A stretch of DNA of 64,000 nt from Anaspis maculata (taxonomy: Eukaryota > Arthropoda > Insecta > Coleoptera > Scraptiidae), in NCBI GenBank assembly GCA_949128115.1, contig OX421961.1:121523050-121587049 (forward strand), read 5' to 3'. Positions within the stretch are counted from its first letter, which is position 1. Each line of letters starts with the position of its first letter. The notes beneath the pieces were generated by a model. It ran no database searches, was not told where the DNA came from, and worked only from the letters and a program-made list of their open reading frames with translations. Both the position numbers and the translations under genes were made by a program. This document shows, piece after piece, positions 1-11,290 of the stretch.

Positions 1-71
1 ACGAAATTTCACATTATATCGCCAAAATACTGATAACTTTTTACAGTTTTACATTTACGTCATAATTATTA

Positions 72-77
72 TTTATT
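72..77 (-). terminator. Candidate poly(A) signal of dpr
   Basis: AATAAA on the minus strand (tttatt on plus), about 210 bases past the dpr stop codon. It is the first such hexamer I see downstream in an AT-rich stretch. A longer 3' UTR running off the window is equally possible. Confidence 0.3.
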
Positions 78-284
78 TTGTAATCTTTCTTTAGTATTAT
101 TTAGCATCGTAATAACTAATATGACAATTCTTCAAAATGTGGTCTTTTTAATAAGTCTTGATGTGTTTTCTCGTTTTTGCGCTGGCTGTTATCGTTTTTC
201 TTTGCAGGGGGTAGTATAAATCACTTTAATAATATGCACACAATCACTTTGTATCACTGTATGGAGTGTTTGTTGGTGACTTTT

Positions 285-388
285 CTATCGCATTGCTGCC
301 GCCACCGTAGCCACGAGGAGAAGTACCAGCTGGCTGGCCATGCACATGGCGCAGGATTTTCGCATCAAAATCGCATCTACGTTGTCAC
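285..388 (-). CDS. dpr: dpr terminal coding exon with hydrophobic tail
   Basis: 104 bp: two bases complete the split glycine codon, then 33 codons and TAG at 285-287. The acceptor is ttattttgcag. It encodes DNVDAILMRKSCAMCM followed by a hydrophobic stretch, ASQLVLLLVATVAAAM, and a terminal R. A short polar spacer plus a C-terminal hydrophobic tail is what Dpr proteins show, and it is consistent with a GPI-attachment signal (inference). The in-frame join gives SEGDN, like the conserved SKGDN of relatives. The phase match to the preceding donor supports the exon strongly. Confidence 0.88.
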
Positions 389-591
389 CTGCAAAATAAC
401 GTTTTCATGATTAGTATCTTAATTCTGGTTTCTTAGTCCAGACAAAGTTAAACTTCGGAAAAGTTACCACAGGGCTCAGTTTTGCGCAATTGGTACGGTT
501 TTCATATGCGAATGCTTGCAGATGATGATTTTTGACAGAATGCCTAATCTAAAAACTTGTCTAAAAATGAACGTTAGTCAATATAGACCAG

Positions 592-713
592 GGCCGCTAT
601 TCTGTACTCGCCCACCGGTCGGAAGCTAAGCAGTAGACAGGAGCGAATTTGATTGGTTCACACCCTAGCTACCGATCCGATAGTTGTCGGTGGACGAGTA
701 CAGAATAGCGGCC
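592..713. mobile_element. Palindromic MITE in dpr last intron
   Basis: 122 bp. Terminal inverted repeats begin GGCCGCTATTCTGTACTCG and end with the complement; CAG flanks both sides (589-591 and 714-716), a possible 3-bp target duplication. There is no coding capacity. It lies between dpr exons 4 and 5 of the set. Confidence 0.75.
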
Positions 714-756
714 CAGAGCTGGTAGCCCGTCGTCAGGTCCCCACGCGACGCCGGCG

Positions 757-1136
757 GTTCGGTCACTTGATTCAAGACGAAAACGACTATTTGCTTGGTC
801 TGCTCTACCGTAGTGGGTAGTAGCAGTACTCGAGATGAATAAAACAATGCTGTCCTTGTTATCAATATATTGCCTTTCAATAAATCATTCAAACGTTCAA
901 CAATGGTGAGTGCCAACAGGGATCGGACTCGCGATTTTGCACCACTATTATTGGACTTGGAACTATTATTGGACTTGGAACTATTGTTGACATTTTCATT
1001 TTTCAGCAATTAAGCATGAGTATACGTTCCTCTACAAGGGCGGCATTGCTTTATTCATCTCGAGTACGTACCTATCTACTACGGTAGAGCAGGCCAAGCA
1101 AATAGTCTTCTTCGTCATGAACCAAGTGGACTCTGT
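757..1136. repeat. Foldback repeat, arms about 100 bp
   Basis: Bases about 757-865 and 1035-1136 are imperfect inverted copies. Both carry GACTATTTGCTTGG, TGCTCTACCGTAGT and ACTCGAGATGAATAAA in mirrored order around an unpaired loop of about 170 bp. Exact ends and target duplication are not resolved. Confidence 0.7.
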
Positions 1137-1163
1137 TTTTGCTACCAAGTGTACTAACGTTGT

Positions 1164-1236
1164 AAACTATGGTCTAGTGGAATGATGGATGCTTACTCGG
1201 CATGGCTCTGCCTCAGGTTCGATTCTTAGTTGAGTT
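1164..1236 (+). repeat. tRNA-like SINE head or tRNA pseudogene
   Basis: A-box TGGTCTAGTGG (1170-1180) and B-box GGTTCGATTC (1216-1225) are separated by 35 bases, close to the 31-base spacing of an insect tRNA-Glu/Asp type. The acceptor stem does not pair well, so this is not a functional tRNA. It sits directly after the foldback at 757-1136, inside the last dpr intron. Confidence 0.55.
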
Positions 1237-1498
1237 CTGAGTGGTGTAGACAAGGACAAGGAATATTCTCATGATTCTCACTATTGAGCAAAGAAGAAGA
1301 AAGGAGAACTCCTATGGTTGCAAGGTACGCCGATAAGAACAACATCATCCATTTACTTCTCCACCAACTACATTTTTGTCCTGTACTGTCAAAAAGCAAA
1401 CTGTGAGCCTCGCGGTAACTGGTCCGAAGCAAAAATTTGCGGCATGTGCCGTGATTGGCTTCCTGTTTCTGCTGCGCGAAAAGTCTGGTTCTGGTTAC

Positions 1499-1712
1499 CT
1501 TCTGACACGAAGACGTAAATGGAAGCTGGCTCTGTGTTGGAAGCAGAGCAGGTGTAATTGCCCGAATCGGCGTCATTGGTGTCACGTATGGTCAATCGAC
1601 TCTGAGTACGTGCTCCGGGCACCGTTTCGACGGATATGCCGCCCCTGGCCGTGTCGTAGTTGATCATGTTCTCATTGTGGTACCAAAAGACGTATTGAGG
1701 AGGTGTGGGACT
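1499..1712 (-). CDS. dpr: dpr exon: main part of Ig2
   Basis: 214 bp (71 codons + 1 base, phase 1 donor). The acceptor is tgtttcag and the donor is gaag/gtaacc. It encodes SPTPPQYVFWYHNENMINYD (Ig2 tryptophan region), ARGGISVETVPG, RTQSRLTIRD, DADSGNYTC with the second Ig2 cysteine and an N-glycosylation sequon (NYT), then NTEPASIYVFVSE. The TARGGISVET and NTEPASIYVFVS blocks are diagnostic of Dpr proteins. The exon follows a 28-kb intron, the largest in the window. Confidence 0.95.
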
Positions 1713-2812
1713 CTGAAACATACATTATTCATCAGCATAAATACACATTGTGAAAATGTGAAAAATTCATCAACAAAGACAACGGTCGTACATTCGTATC
1801 TCGCTATTTCTAAACACTGTTACGAACAGGTTCGATATCTTTCATTTCGATTTTTGATCAAACCGCTCATTGTTTCCGATACGTCATAGAATATTATTAT
1901 TGTATTGGCAAACATATGTAGGCCCTTCTCGACGGCAAACAAAGCCCCCACCCATCATTATTCAACGGCTATTATTGTTGGAACATACGTACTATCAAAG
2001 CGACCAGTTTAAAATCCATACTCAGTAGATACTTCTATTCGACATTTTCAAACTACAAGTTTAAAACCACACAGAAATTCTCGAAACGTGCATGCAGCAC
2101 TGAACTGTTGACCCAGTTGACAAAAATCATTTCCACTGCTGACTCGGACGATGAATCGCAATAATTGGTCCATTGATTGACGATTTGTTTGACCAACATT
2201 TCTAACACAACCCGATGATGCCGCAGAGATTTGATTTGCTAATGAATTTTCATTCACCGTGTTGATGTGGTATGTGTGTGTGTTGGCAATGAATTAATAA
2301 TGATTTATTACATTTGCGAGCTGGCTCTTCATTCGGTTTGCGCCTGATGTAGTCGTGCACTCATTGCCTAGTAGATATCAAAAGTGCATGAGGCGATATT
2401 TGGCTCTAAAAGTGTAAAAAAAACCTATCGTATATGCGAGTAGGGGCTCCGGTATTTTCATCTCTAATTAACTTTCATCCAAGTGCTGTACGCCATAACA
2501 ACCGTTGTTGGAACAATGATATCCAGAGCGTGCGAAGATGGAAGTACGAATGAAATTTGCGATGACTCAGTGCAATTTATTGAGTAATTGCCAAATTTGA
2601 CTTTTTCCCCTAGTTTTAAATGCCGGGACGTCATGTTACAGAAGGGAGAGATGTTACAAATAGGGGACGACCTCCCCTTCATCAAAGTCTTTTATGTTAC
2701 ATCTTTCGTGTTCAGTGCCAAAATAGTTGAAAAAATTTCTGAATAACTCCAAAATCAAGTTGAAATAAATCCGAAAATATGAAGAGAAATAAATCTCAAA
2801 TTACTATCTACT
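1713..2812. other. Unique AT-rich intron, nothing recognised
   Basis: Start of the 28-kb dpr intron. No coding frame, palindrome or array is supported here. Confidence 0.5.
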
Positions 2813-3112
2813 GTCTGAATTTTGTGTGTTTGGAGTCAAAGTCTCCAGATTAAAGTCGAAGTTTTCATGTTCGAAGTCAAAATTTCGTGTTTGAGCCAAA
2901 TTTTCAAGATTTAAGTCAAGTCTTTCGTGTTCCAAGTCAAAAAGTAGTGCAATAAAAGTAAAAGAATTTATGTTTGAAGTAGGAAGTTTTACGTGATAAA
3001 AATTAAAATTTCGCGATAAAACGTCCAAGGTTTTGGGAGTAGAAATTTCCTGCTTGAAGTCAGAATATCAAAATTAAAGTCGAGTATTTCCTGTTTGAAG
3101 TCAAAATTTCAC
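2813..3112. repeat. Degenerate tandem array, AAGTC...TTTCGTGTT type
   Basis: About eight imperfect units of roughly 30-36 bp share GAAGTCAAAATTTCGTGTT. The minus-strand frame here (LNLENLAQTRNFDFEHENFD) is a by-product of the repeat. Confidence 0.6.
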
Positions 3113-3146
3113 CATGCAAATTAGTGCTGGGCTGGCAACCGAATCG

Positions 3147-3245
3147 GTTTTCGAAGCCGGCTTTCAATACAGGTTTTTGGAGCCGGTTTTCAATGCCGAT
3201 TTTGGAAGCCGGCTTTCAATACCGGTTTTATTCGACGAAACCGGT
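3147..3245. repeat. Tandem repeat of GCCGGCTTTCAATACCGG motif
   Basis: About three units of 26-29 bp, each with AGCCGG(C/T)TTTCAAT(A/G)CCG. The motif is itself a partial palindrome. Confidence 0.65.
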
Positions 3246-3250
3246 ATACC

Positions 3251-5067
3251 TACCGTTTTTCATTTTTCTCGATTTTGGCCAGCACTAATAAGAAATACTC
3301 AACGATGTATCGTTCATACAAGGAAATATTCGGCTTTAGAGCTGGAACTGTGCCAATAAAATCTAAACTAGAGAGAAAATTGTCAAGTTCACGGCTGTGA
3401 AAGGAGCCACTATTCAGCCAGATTTGCAATTGCCGAACGTTGTAATTGCTGTAAACTCTTGGGGAGGAACATGTCAGCTATTCGGGTCTCTCTTGCACAG
3501 AGTGCGCAGATAACACTATACCAATTTTGTATTGTTTTGTGTTGTTTTTATTATGTCCTGTTAACTAATGTTTCTTCAGTCTTATATTTTGAATGTCTTG
3601 GGACGTTCCACTCCTGGACAAGAACGATCTCAGCGGAGGGTTTTGACGATCACAGGCAAAAAAAAATTGCAGGTATTATTGCAGTGAACAGAAATCCGCA
3701 TGAATAAAAAAGTTTCCCGCATACCCTAAAAACTGATTCATTTCATGGCCGATCCAGATGTTTTCTGATCTAAATATAAATAAATTAGTAATTATCTCAA
3801 ATTGCTATTACACCATTAGAAAGGTTTATAACAGTGTGTTTCAAGAGACAAAAATTTGATCCAAAGCTTAATTAGCTTGAATTATTTGACACTAGACGGT
3901 GTGAGTGCCGTAAGGTTCCTTCAGCAACGAGCGAGGTGTGAAGCAATTTTTTCCACCGAAACCGCAACGCAGCCGGTAGCGCAGCCTTTCAGCCGGTAGC
4001 GTAGTCTTTCAGCCGCTCACCTCTAAAACTAGATCTACCAGTAGCCTGCTAAATACGCTAACTATAAATCAAGTATGAGACACAAAAGCAAACCTTCACG
4101 TTATTTCTACTTGTCAAAAGATGTAGGTATTTCAGGTATCTACTAGTGCCTACTATGCTACTAGAAGTCCCAGTATGAGTCCCTCACAAAAACAACCCCT
4201 CCACGATTCAGTACTGTAATGGGTAGCTTGAAATTATAAAAAAGGGGAAAATTATAATTTGGGACAAATTAGTCTTGGTTAAGGAATGCGAAGAAAATCG
4301 ATTTTTGCCGGTTGGTCTCGGGGTGACACCGCATGCCGGCGCATCGGTTTTGTGTGTCAGGGGTTTACACACTTGAGAGAGGATGAGAGCAAGAAAGGAA
4401 TGGCCCAAGAGAAAAACCCGGGGGTGGAGAGGATTCGCGTCGTGGCAGTCGACAACGCTAGGTGTGGAAGAAGAGAAAATTGATATTCCTCAAAAAGAAA
4501 GTGACGAGAGTACTAAAACATCGTTATTAGTAGTTGTAGTGCATCAGTTACGAGAAAAGAAAAGGCAAGTCTGATTTCCATTGTAATTAAATGCTGATTG
4601 TTAAATGGGGTTTGGAGTGATTGGTCTGTTTCTAAAATGATAGTAGATTTTGTTCTTGATATTTCGAACGGCCATAGTAAGCGTCAAGCCGATTCAATTC
4701 TCTGTAGTTGCTCTGAGCTTTTAAACACGGCCCCTTGTTTCAGCTGCCTACCTTCAAGACGCCAGAAAACGGTGAAAGCAGTAACCCTTTGGAAAGATTT
4801 CGTTTCCAGCGGGTTGATTCTTAGGTCAGTTCTGCTGAAAATCCAGCGCTCTCGACATATATTTGAATCAAATCTGGGCGACAATCTCTCGCGCGTAATT
4901 TTCCCCCATAAAATAAAATATTTAACCTTTTTCGCACGAGAAGGAGTTTTATAATCATTTAGGTTGAGTTCCCAAAGAGAACCCCTTGAACTGTGCCAAG
5001 AAAATTCAGTGTCGTTTCGAAAACACTTCGAGATAGAACGGAACATAACATTATTTTTGCAGGCTGC
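3251..5067. other. Unique intron with one 20-bp tandem repeat
   Basis: Nothing coding is supported. At 3971-4010 there are two copies of AGCCGGTAGCGCAGCCTTTC (two differences) plus the start of a third. Confidence 0.5.
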
Positions 5068-5396
5068 TTAAGGACGGAGTTTAATTGGTAAAATAAGCGT
5101 TGCGAAATCAATCCGTCTGGGTTTATTCCTTGACAGATTTTCACCATTTTGGTCTCTTTCAAAAGCTACAAGAATGTTCTTTGGTTTGAGCCCATTGGCA
5201 TTTCCAAAATCCAAAAATAATTTTTTCAAATGTCAAAATTCAATTTTTTTTGGATTTCGAAAATGCCAATGGGCTCAAGCCAAAGTACATCTATGTAGCT
5301 TTTAAAATAGACCAAAATGGTAAGAATCCGTCAAGGAATAAACCCAGACGGATTGACTTCGCAACGCTTATTTTACCAATATGACTCCGTCCTTAA
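5068..5396. mobile_element. TTAA-flanked palindromic MITE (piggyBac-like)
   Basis: 329 bp including TTAA at 5068-5071 and 5393-5396. Inverted ends read GGACGGAGT and extend inward through ATTGGTAAAATAAGCG, TTGACGGATTCTTACC-like and GAGCCCATTGGCATTT blocks. The arms are almost full length with little loop. TTAA target use and absence of coding sequence suggest a piggyBac-type non-autonomous element. Confidence 0.75.
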
Positions 5397-6129
5397 TTAG
5401 AGGTCCTTAACACGTTGAGCGCCAGACTCAAAAATCAAGATGTTTCCTGTAGTGCCATGTGAGACGCGGCGGGACACAAAAATTTTCTTGTCCCAGTGCG
5501 CCACGTGACATGCCTGGCGGGTCACTGCCGCAAAATTTCAACTGATGATATAAAATTCAAAAAAAGCTTGAAATTGGTATTGATTGCATGAGCTTCTAGA
5601 AAGCCCATAATTTATTCATGCATTACACATTCCCAGTCTTCGCATTCCTACAGGGTGTAACAGAGAAGTGGAAACACCAATATATTATTTTTCCCTGGCT
5701 CTTTTTCAGAAAATTCTTCGAAAGGGTATAACGATTTTGGCTATTGTGGAGCTGTCAGTGTCAATAATTTTTTTTTGCTCCCTCAATTTTTTGACAAATG
5801 ACAAGTTTTTGACATTTTTTTAAACTTTTTCCTTCAATTCGCAGCAATGAAGACTACGTATTTTTATCCCTGTGGTAGCATATAATTTTTGTTCCTGTCA
5901 TTACCTTTTTGTTGTAGTAATACAGATGGAATTGAAAACATTAGGCTATATTTTTTCCTATTGCATTTTTTCAAAAAGCTCTCTCAAGGGGTGTAACAAT
6001 CTTGATTATTACGCATCAGTCAGTGTCACTATTTTCCTAGTCCTCTAATTTTATAATATAAACTGCTCAATATTTGAAACGTCGGTATCAAAAATTTTAC
6101 CTTTTTTCAAAATGATATAAAACTGACAC

Positions 6130-7010
6130 AACCGATTCCGATTTCCACATTGAAGTCTGTCTGTCTGTGTGTCTGTATTCCTGTCTCTGTGTAATTTTCA
6201 ATTATAACTCCCAAACGGTAGTTCCAATTGAGCCTCAATTTGGTATGTGCGCATGGTTTAGGCGTCCAATGAACTTGAATCAGATTTCAGTTGAAATTCG
6301 CCTCTTGAGGGCGCACTTGCACCGTCTCAATTGTGGAATTCTTGACATATGAACCTCAACTTAGATATCTATGCAAATGCTCCGTTAGTTGAGAAACACA
6401 TTCTAACATTTTGATTTAAATATGTCTCACAATTATAGCTTCAATTTCTTGTTCTCCAAAAATCTGTGTTTATTTTTCAAGTTCGTGTTGAACCATTACA
6501 GAAACAAGCGAGTGAAAAAAGGCAGTATGTAGGTATTGTTGGGACAAGGTATTGTTATACAATTTTTTTGCAAAAAAGTCCGTGAAGGCTGACTTTATAC
6601 AAGTGATCACTACTTGTTCGTATCTGTAACTGTTCAGCCATCAGCGCTTGAAAGAAAAGTCAAAGCAAAGATTTTTGAAAAATAGGAAATGGAACCTACC
6701 TATATTTTTATTTTTGAGACATATGTAGACCAAAATTTTGAAATGTGTTTTTGAACTAACAAAGAATCTGAAAATTTGATCTCAGATCCGTACGTCAAAG
6801 ATTCCGATATTGATACGGTGCAAATCTAGTGCCTTCTGGAGGCGGATTCCAGCCAAAATCTGAGAAGCTCATTGGACACCTTGACCATTTGCGCATATCA
6901 AATTTCAGCTGAATTGGGTCTACCGTTTGGGAGTTTCATCAACGATTACACAGAGATAGAAACACAGACAGACAGACATGCTTCAATCTGGAAATGGTCT
7001 AAATAGATCG
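6130..7010. repeat. Foldback repeat with about 220-bp arms
   Basis: Inverted arms near 6140-6350 and 6815-7000 share CTGTCTGTCTGTGTGTCTG, CTCCCAAACGGTAG, TATGTGCGCAT and CCAATGAACTT in mirrored order. The central 450 bp is AT-rich and unpaired. Confidence 0.7.
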
Positions 7011-8518
7011 CCTGGGAGACTTGAAAATGGATATATTCGTCAAAGTCCAAAAACAATTTTCATGCACATTCACAAGATTTTCTTTTTCATTCGAGAATGA
7101 GAACCAAGAAAGTAAAATAGGGTTCCAGAGGGCGCGGATATTATTATTGTTCAAGCAAGAAGCATACAAAATTACATGTTCTTATCAATAAAAATTCGAT
7201 TTTATCGAGGCGACGACCAAAATAATTACTGAATTGCAACTTTTACTAAAAAAAAACATCATAAAATATTTTTCCCACGGAAACGGGGATTTGTTGAACT
7301 AAGCACAATTTTGCAATGCTTCACATTCCACCCTGTAAAGAATGTTATTGTGTCAAAAAAAAATTACCAACAGAGGAGATTGCTGAAGGCTGAGAGATGT
7401 ACTCATACTAAAGTACCGTGGAAACGGAATCCAATGATATTATTTTGAAAAACGGTAAAATCTCCGATACCGACATATAAAATTTATGTGCAGTTGGGGT
7501 GACGAATTTTTCATTTTTTTTTACATTTTTTTTATTCCGGGCAATGACAACTACGTATTTTTCTTTGTTTGATAACATACTTTGTGTTTCTATCATTATC
7601 CCTTTATTCTTATAATAATTCAGAAGTGTCATCGATTCTTTCAGAAAATTGCTTTCGGAGTAGGTTCAGAACTTTGAGGAATATCACCCAGAGTGTATCA
7701 AAGCCGTTTATAAATGCACAGGGTAACTGTCAGTGAAAATGTCACTTCGGATTCATAAACACGAACGGGCAGAGTCTAAGTACACCTAGTTTGCACTACA
7801 TGAGCAGATAAGAAATTTTCCCTCACAGTGGGAGATCAGCGCGGAACATACAGTGTTGTTCACTAATTTATTGAAATTTTTTAATGGAGAAATGTGCCAC
7901 TGTTCCGCGACCTACCAATTCGAAACGTGCTCCAAGGAAAGAGCTGTGAACATTTTGACTGTTGCGCTATTGTGGATCTGTCAGTGTTAACATGTTTTCC
8001 TAACAATGCACTCTTCCATCTGCATACCTAACCACGACAACAAGAGATAAATAACAGAAGCAAAAAATGAGATATTAACCTGAGAAAATACGGATTGTTG
8101 TCATTGGCGTGGGAAAAGTCAAACAATTTGAAGCTTGTCATCAGAGTTATCACCTGTCAAAAAATTGACAATGACAATAATCAAAATCCTTCTATCCCTT
8201 GAAGTTTTAATTTTTGAAAAATTCGATAGAAAGAACAAGTGATGAATTTTTAATTTTATTGGCATCACCTGTCCACAACCAAATGGTGATGACAAACAAA
8301 AATGCTATGCTTTCTGCAGAATCGTCGTAAATTAAAATGCATGCAAAGACCATTTTGGTAGGCGAGATCTAGTGACATAATCAGTTTCACAGCTTCCTTC
8401 ATTAGAACAAGCTATAGAAAAAATGTGCTGAGTTGGCACAAATGCTACGATGCTAGCTAGATTCTGACGCTTTGAGAAATGTGCTGTATTCCATACATTT
8501 CCTATTTCCAAAAGAATA

Positions 8519-8674
8519 ACTTTTTTGGGCAAAAATAAAGTTACAAACTGGAGCAGCGCTGGGAAAATACGGCCGATGGCCGCTGATAGTTTCGCTCCAA
8601 GACTTTGCAGGTGCTATCAGCCGTAGCCCTCCAGCTTGTCACTTTATTTTTGCTCCAAAAAGTCATTCTACTGA
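8519..8674. repeat. Short foldback, AGCAAAAATAAAGT ends
   Basis: Inverted ends TTTTTGGGCAAAAATAAAGT and its mirrored, slightly diverged copy, with CTGGAG inside both. About 155 bp, immediately left of the 8698 palindrome. Confidence 0.6.
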
Positions 8675-8697
8675 AAATAGAAAGTGTATGGGATATA

Positions 8698-9307
8698 GAG
8701 GGTAATGTTAAAACAATTCTGTCTCCTGAATAATTCTGAAGTTATGAAGAAACAAAAGTTGGCCCTTCGATTGCTTCTATTTCCGTTGTTTCGAAAGATT
8801 TTAGTTAACTGTTCATGGAAAAATAATAAGTACAAAAAATCAACCTCTGAATCTATATTGAATTTCTGTTTTCTATACAGGGTGAATGATAAACAACAAA
8901 AATTTTGTTTTTCTAAAAAAAAAAATAGAAGCAATAGAATTCTATTGAAATGAATTGTGTTTTATAATTTAATTGTGCTCTACTTAGGTTATGGGACCAA
9001 TGTGGCTGTTTGCAAGTACTTTTACGAAAAAATAATTTCCAGGATTCATGATTCACCCTGTATAAAAAAAAGAAATTCTCCGCAGATTCAGAGGTTGATT
9101 TTTTGTACTCATTCTTTCTCCATGATCAGTTCACTAAAATCTTTTGAAACAACGAGAATAAAAGCGATCGAAGGACCAAATTTGTCCCTCCATAACTCCA
9201 TAACATCAAAATCAGAAGACATAGATTGTTTTTCCAACTTTCCAGCACTCTTCTACATTTCCATATTACGCACCTTCAAGGTGGTCCGACAGTTTTGAAT
9301 CACCCTG
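8698..9307. mobile_element. Outer CAGGGTG-type palindrome (TA flanks)
   Basis: 610 bp, TA on both sides, right end CACCCTG, left end diverged GAGGGTA. Arms 8698-8875 and about 9063-9307 pair through CATAACTTCAGAATTAT-like, TTCGAAAGATTTTAGT and TTTTTTGTACT blocks. Its symmetry centre is occupied by the inner palindrome 8878-9060. Confidence 0.75.
8878..9060. mobile_element. Inner CAGGGTG palindrome at centre of outer one
   Basis: 183 bp with perfect ends CAGGGTGAATGA / TGATTCACCCTG-like and TA on each side (8876-8877, 9061-9062). Outside it the outer arms continue as mirrored TTTCTGTTTTCTA and TAAAAAAAAGAAA. Confidence 0.7.
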
Positions 9308-9310
9308 TAT

Positions 9311-10051
9311 GTATAATGTAACAGTTGTCACCGTCATCTCGACGCGCGATGCATCCGCTAGTGGAAATTTCCAAGGGTACGCCGCGAAAGTAGGGAAACT
9401 TGAACCCCCAAGATTGGCGGCTCCTCGCTGACGGTGCTAGGTGAGCGGTGGTCACTGAAGAAAATGATGGCCAAGCGCGGTAGTACTATCCGCTATGTGC
9501 ATTCAGTCGAGTAGCGACATCTCGCAGCCGAAAATAACACAAATAGGTAGGCCTCTCTCAGTTTCGTAAAACGCACATAGCGGATATGAAACACAGTAAA
9601 ATGCCCACTGTCCAGTGGCTCCTGTGAAGCTGAGAAAACTTTCTTAGATGGACAATAATCTATGGGGTTGGATTGCGCGAGACAAGACGCGCATGAGTAA
9701 GTGAAATGTGTTGGCCACTTGTCCATTTTCTATAAATGCTTCTTCTTCGTACATGTTTGCTTTTTCAATAGGTAAAAGCTAGAGTAGGAAGTCCTCACTA
9801 CTCAGTGATTTGCATTCCATTTCTTTTAATACTGCCGCGCTTGGTCGCTCGACATATTTTTCTTCAGTGGCCACTGCTCACTAGTAGGGTCAGCGAGGAA
9901 CCACCAACCATGGTACAGACGATGTCTCTTGTCGATCACAGCGACTCCCACTGTAGGGGGCTCACGTTTCCCTACTTTCGCTGATTACCCTCAGAAATTT
10001 CCACTAGGGGTGCATCGCGTCGAGATGACGATGACAACTGTCACATTATAC
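9311..10051. mobile_element. Long-TIR element with GTATAATG ends
   Basis: 741 bp. Terminal repeats start GTATAATGTRACAGTTGTCA and run about 190 bp through GTCGAGATGACG-like, GGAAATTTC and TTTCCCTAC blocks to the GCGCTTGG region. The middle holds a smaller inverted pair (ATCCGCTATGTGC at 9488 and its mirror at 9570). No clear target duplication and no coding frame. Confidence 0.7.
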
Positions 10052-10054
10052 TTG

Positions 10055-10135
10055 GCACATCTTTCAAGACGTCAAAATCTAGTTAGCACCGTACCATTCG
10101 TGTCAACACGATATATTTTCCACAGCTTGCTCTGA
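10055..10135. repeat. Inverted copy of sequence at 8395-8500
   Basis: GACGTCAAAATCTAGTTAGC, CACAGCTTGCTCTGATAAAG and intervening blocks match the reverse complement of 8395-8500 with moderate divergence. The two copies bracket the two palindromes at 8.7-10.05 kb, suggesting a larger older inverted structure. Confidence 0.55.
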
Positions 10136-10161
10136 TAAAGTGAGTCTTGAAATTGATTATA

Positions 10162-10343
10162 CCGTATGTTCGTTAAAATCATGAATTAGGGCAGGCTGTG
10201 AACTTCGAAACGTATGTCCAAAATGTATTCCATGACGACGGCTCATCATGTTTACATCAAATGTGAGTGATTATTGATGAATTCACGGCATACGTTTTTA
10301 CTTCCATAGCTTGCCCTAATTCATGATTTTAACGAACATACGG
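10162..10343. mobile_element. TA-flanked MITE, CCGTATGTTCGTTAAAATC ends
   Basis: 182 bp. Near-perfect inverted ends of about 31 bp run through CATGAATTAGGGCA. TA lies at 10160-10161 and 10344-10345, fitting a Tc1/mariner-type target duplication. No coding sequence. Confidence 0.85.
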
Positions 10344-10439
10344 TAGTTGTGTCTTTTAGTGGATGTATATTGCCGAAATTCAAGTCGGCCATGGAAGGCA
10401 CCATAGTTTCATCGACTGCCAATGAAATTTTCAGGATGC

Positions 10440-11290
10440 AGTAGGAATGCGCGAGATATGGCATGGAATTGCGTGAGGTGATAGGGTGGGATTGCATCAG
10501 ATAGTGACGGATAGCGTTATCACGTGGGATTATTACGTAGCAGTCATAGCATAGCATATGATCACGTGGGATAACGTGAATTGACTTGTCATCGCGTGGG
10601 ATGATAGCATGATTACGTGTGGGAGGATAGGGTGAGTTTGCTTGATAGTGTGGGATCACGTGAGATAATTGCTTACGACCAGCATTTGATCAAGTTTGGT
10701 ATCGTGAGATAACTTAAGGTTGCGTGGGTTCATGCCATACAATCGGGTGGAATAAACGTGGGATCGCATAGGGTAGGCGAAATGGTATGACAACTCATGG
10801 GATAATGATAATGCCGTGGAACCATGGGAAAAGAAGCGTGGGATTGCATATCATCGCTTGGGACTGATGATATGAAATAGAGCGAGATCGCATGGAATAT
10901 TGACGGAGGATCACTTGAGTAGATGATAATATCGCGTAAGATGGCGTGAGATAACGTGGTACATTAGCGTGCAAGGTTGCTTATGAAAATGGCGTGAGAT
11001 AGCGTGGCACATTAGCTTGAGATCGCGTATGATAGTGGCGTTAGTTGGCGTTTTCATATAGTGAGTTTGCGTGGAATGACGTACGATCGTGTGTTATCAT
11101 GACGTGAGAATACCTACGTAGGATGACGTACGTATCATTCGCTTCGGATGGCGTGAAAAGGTTTGCGATATAGGCGTGCGAACACTTGGGACGATGACGT
11201 GGAATTGCGTCGAAATATAGCTTAAGATCGTGTGCGGCGAGGTATAAGGTCTTGTGTGATATGGCGTGATATCGCGTGGGGTGTCTAGCG
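10440..11290. repeat. Degenerate GCGTGGGAT / CGTGAGAT array
   Basis: Dozens of spaced copies of (G/A)CGTG(G/A)GAT occur in one orientation, with no fixed period and tracts rich in ATCGCGTGGGAT and ATGGCGTGAGATAGCGTGG. Minus-strand frames of 91-112 codons here are products of the array and not genes. Confidence 0.65.

Noticed and set aside
177..410. Plus-strand 77-codon frame
   Set aside because: It is the antisense shadow of the dpr terminal exon; no motif.
10440..11290. CRISPR-like regular repeats
   Set aside because: Words are aperiodic and degenerate, and the host is an animal.
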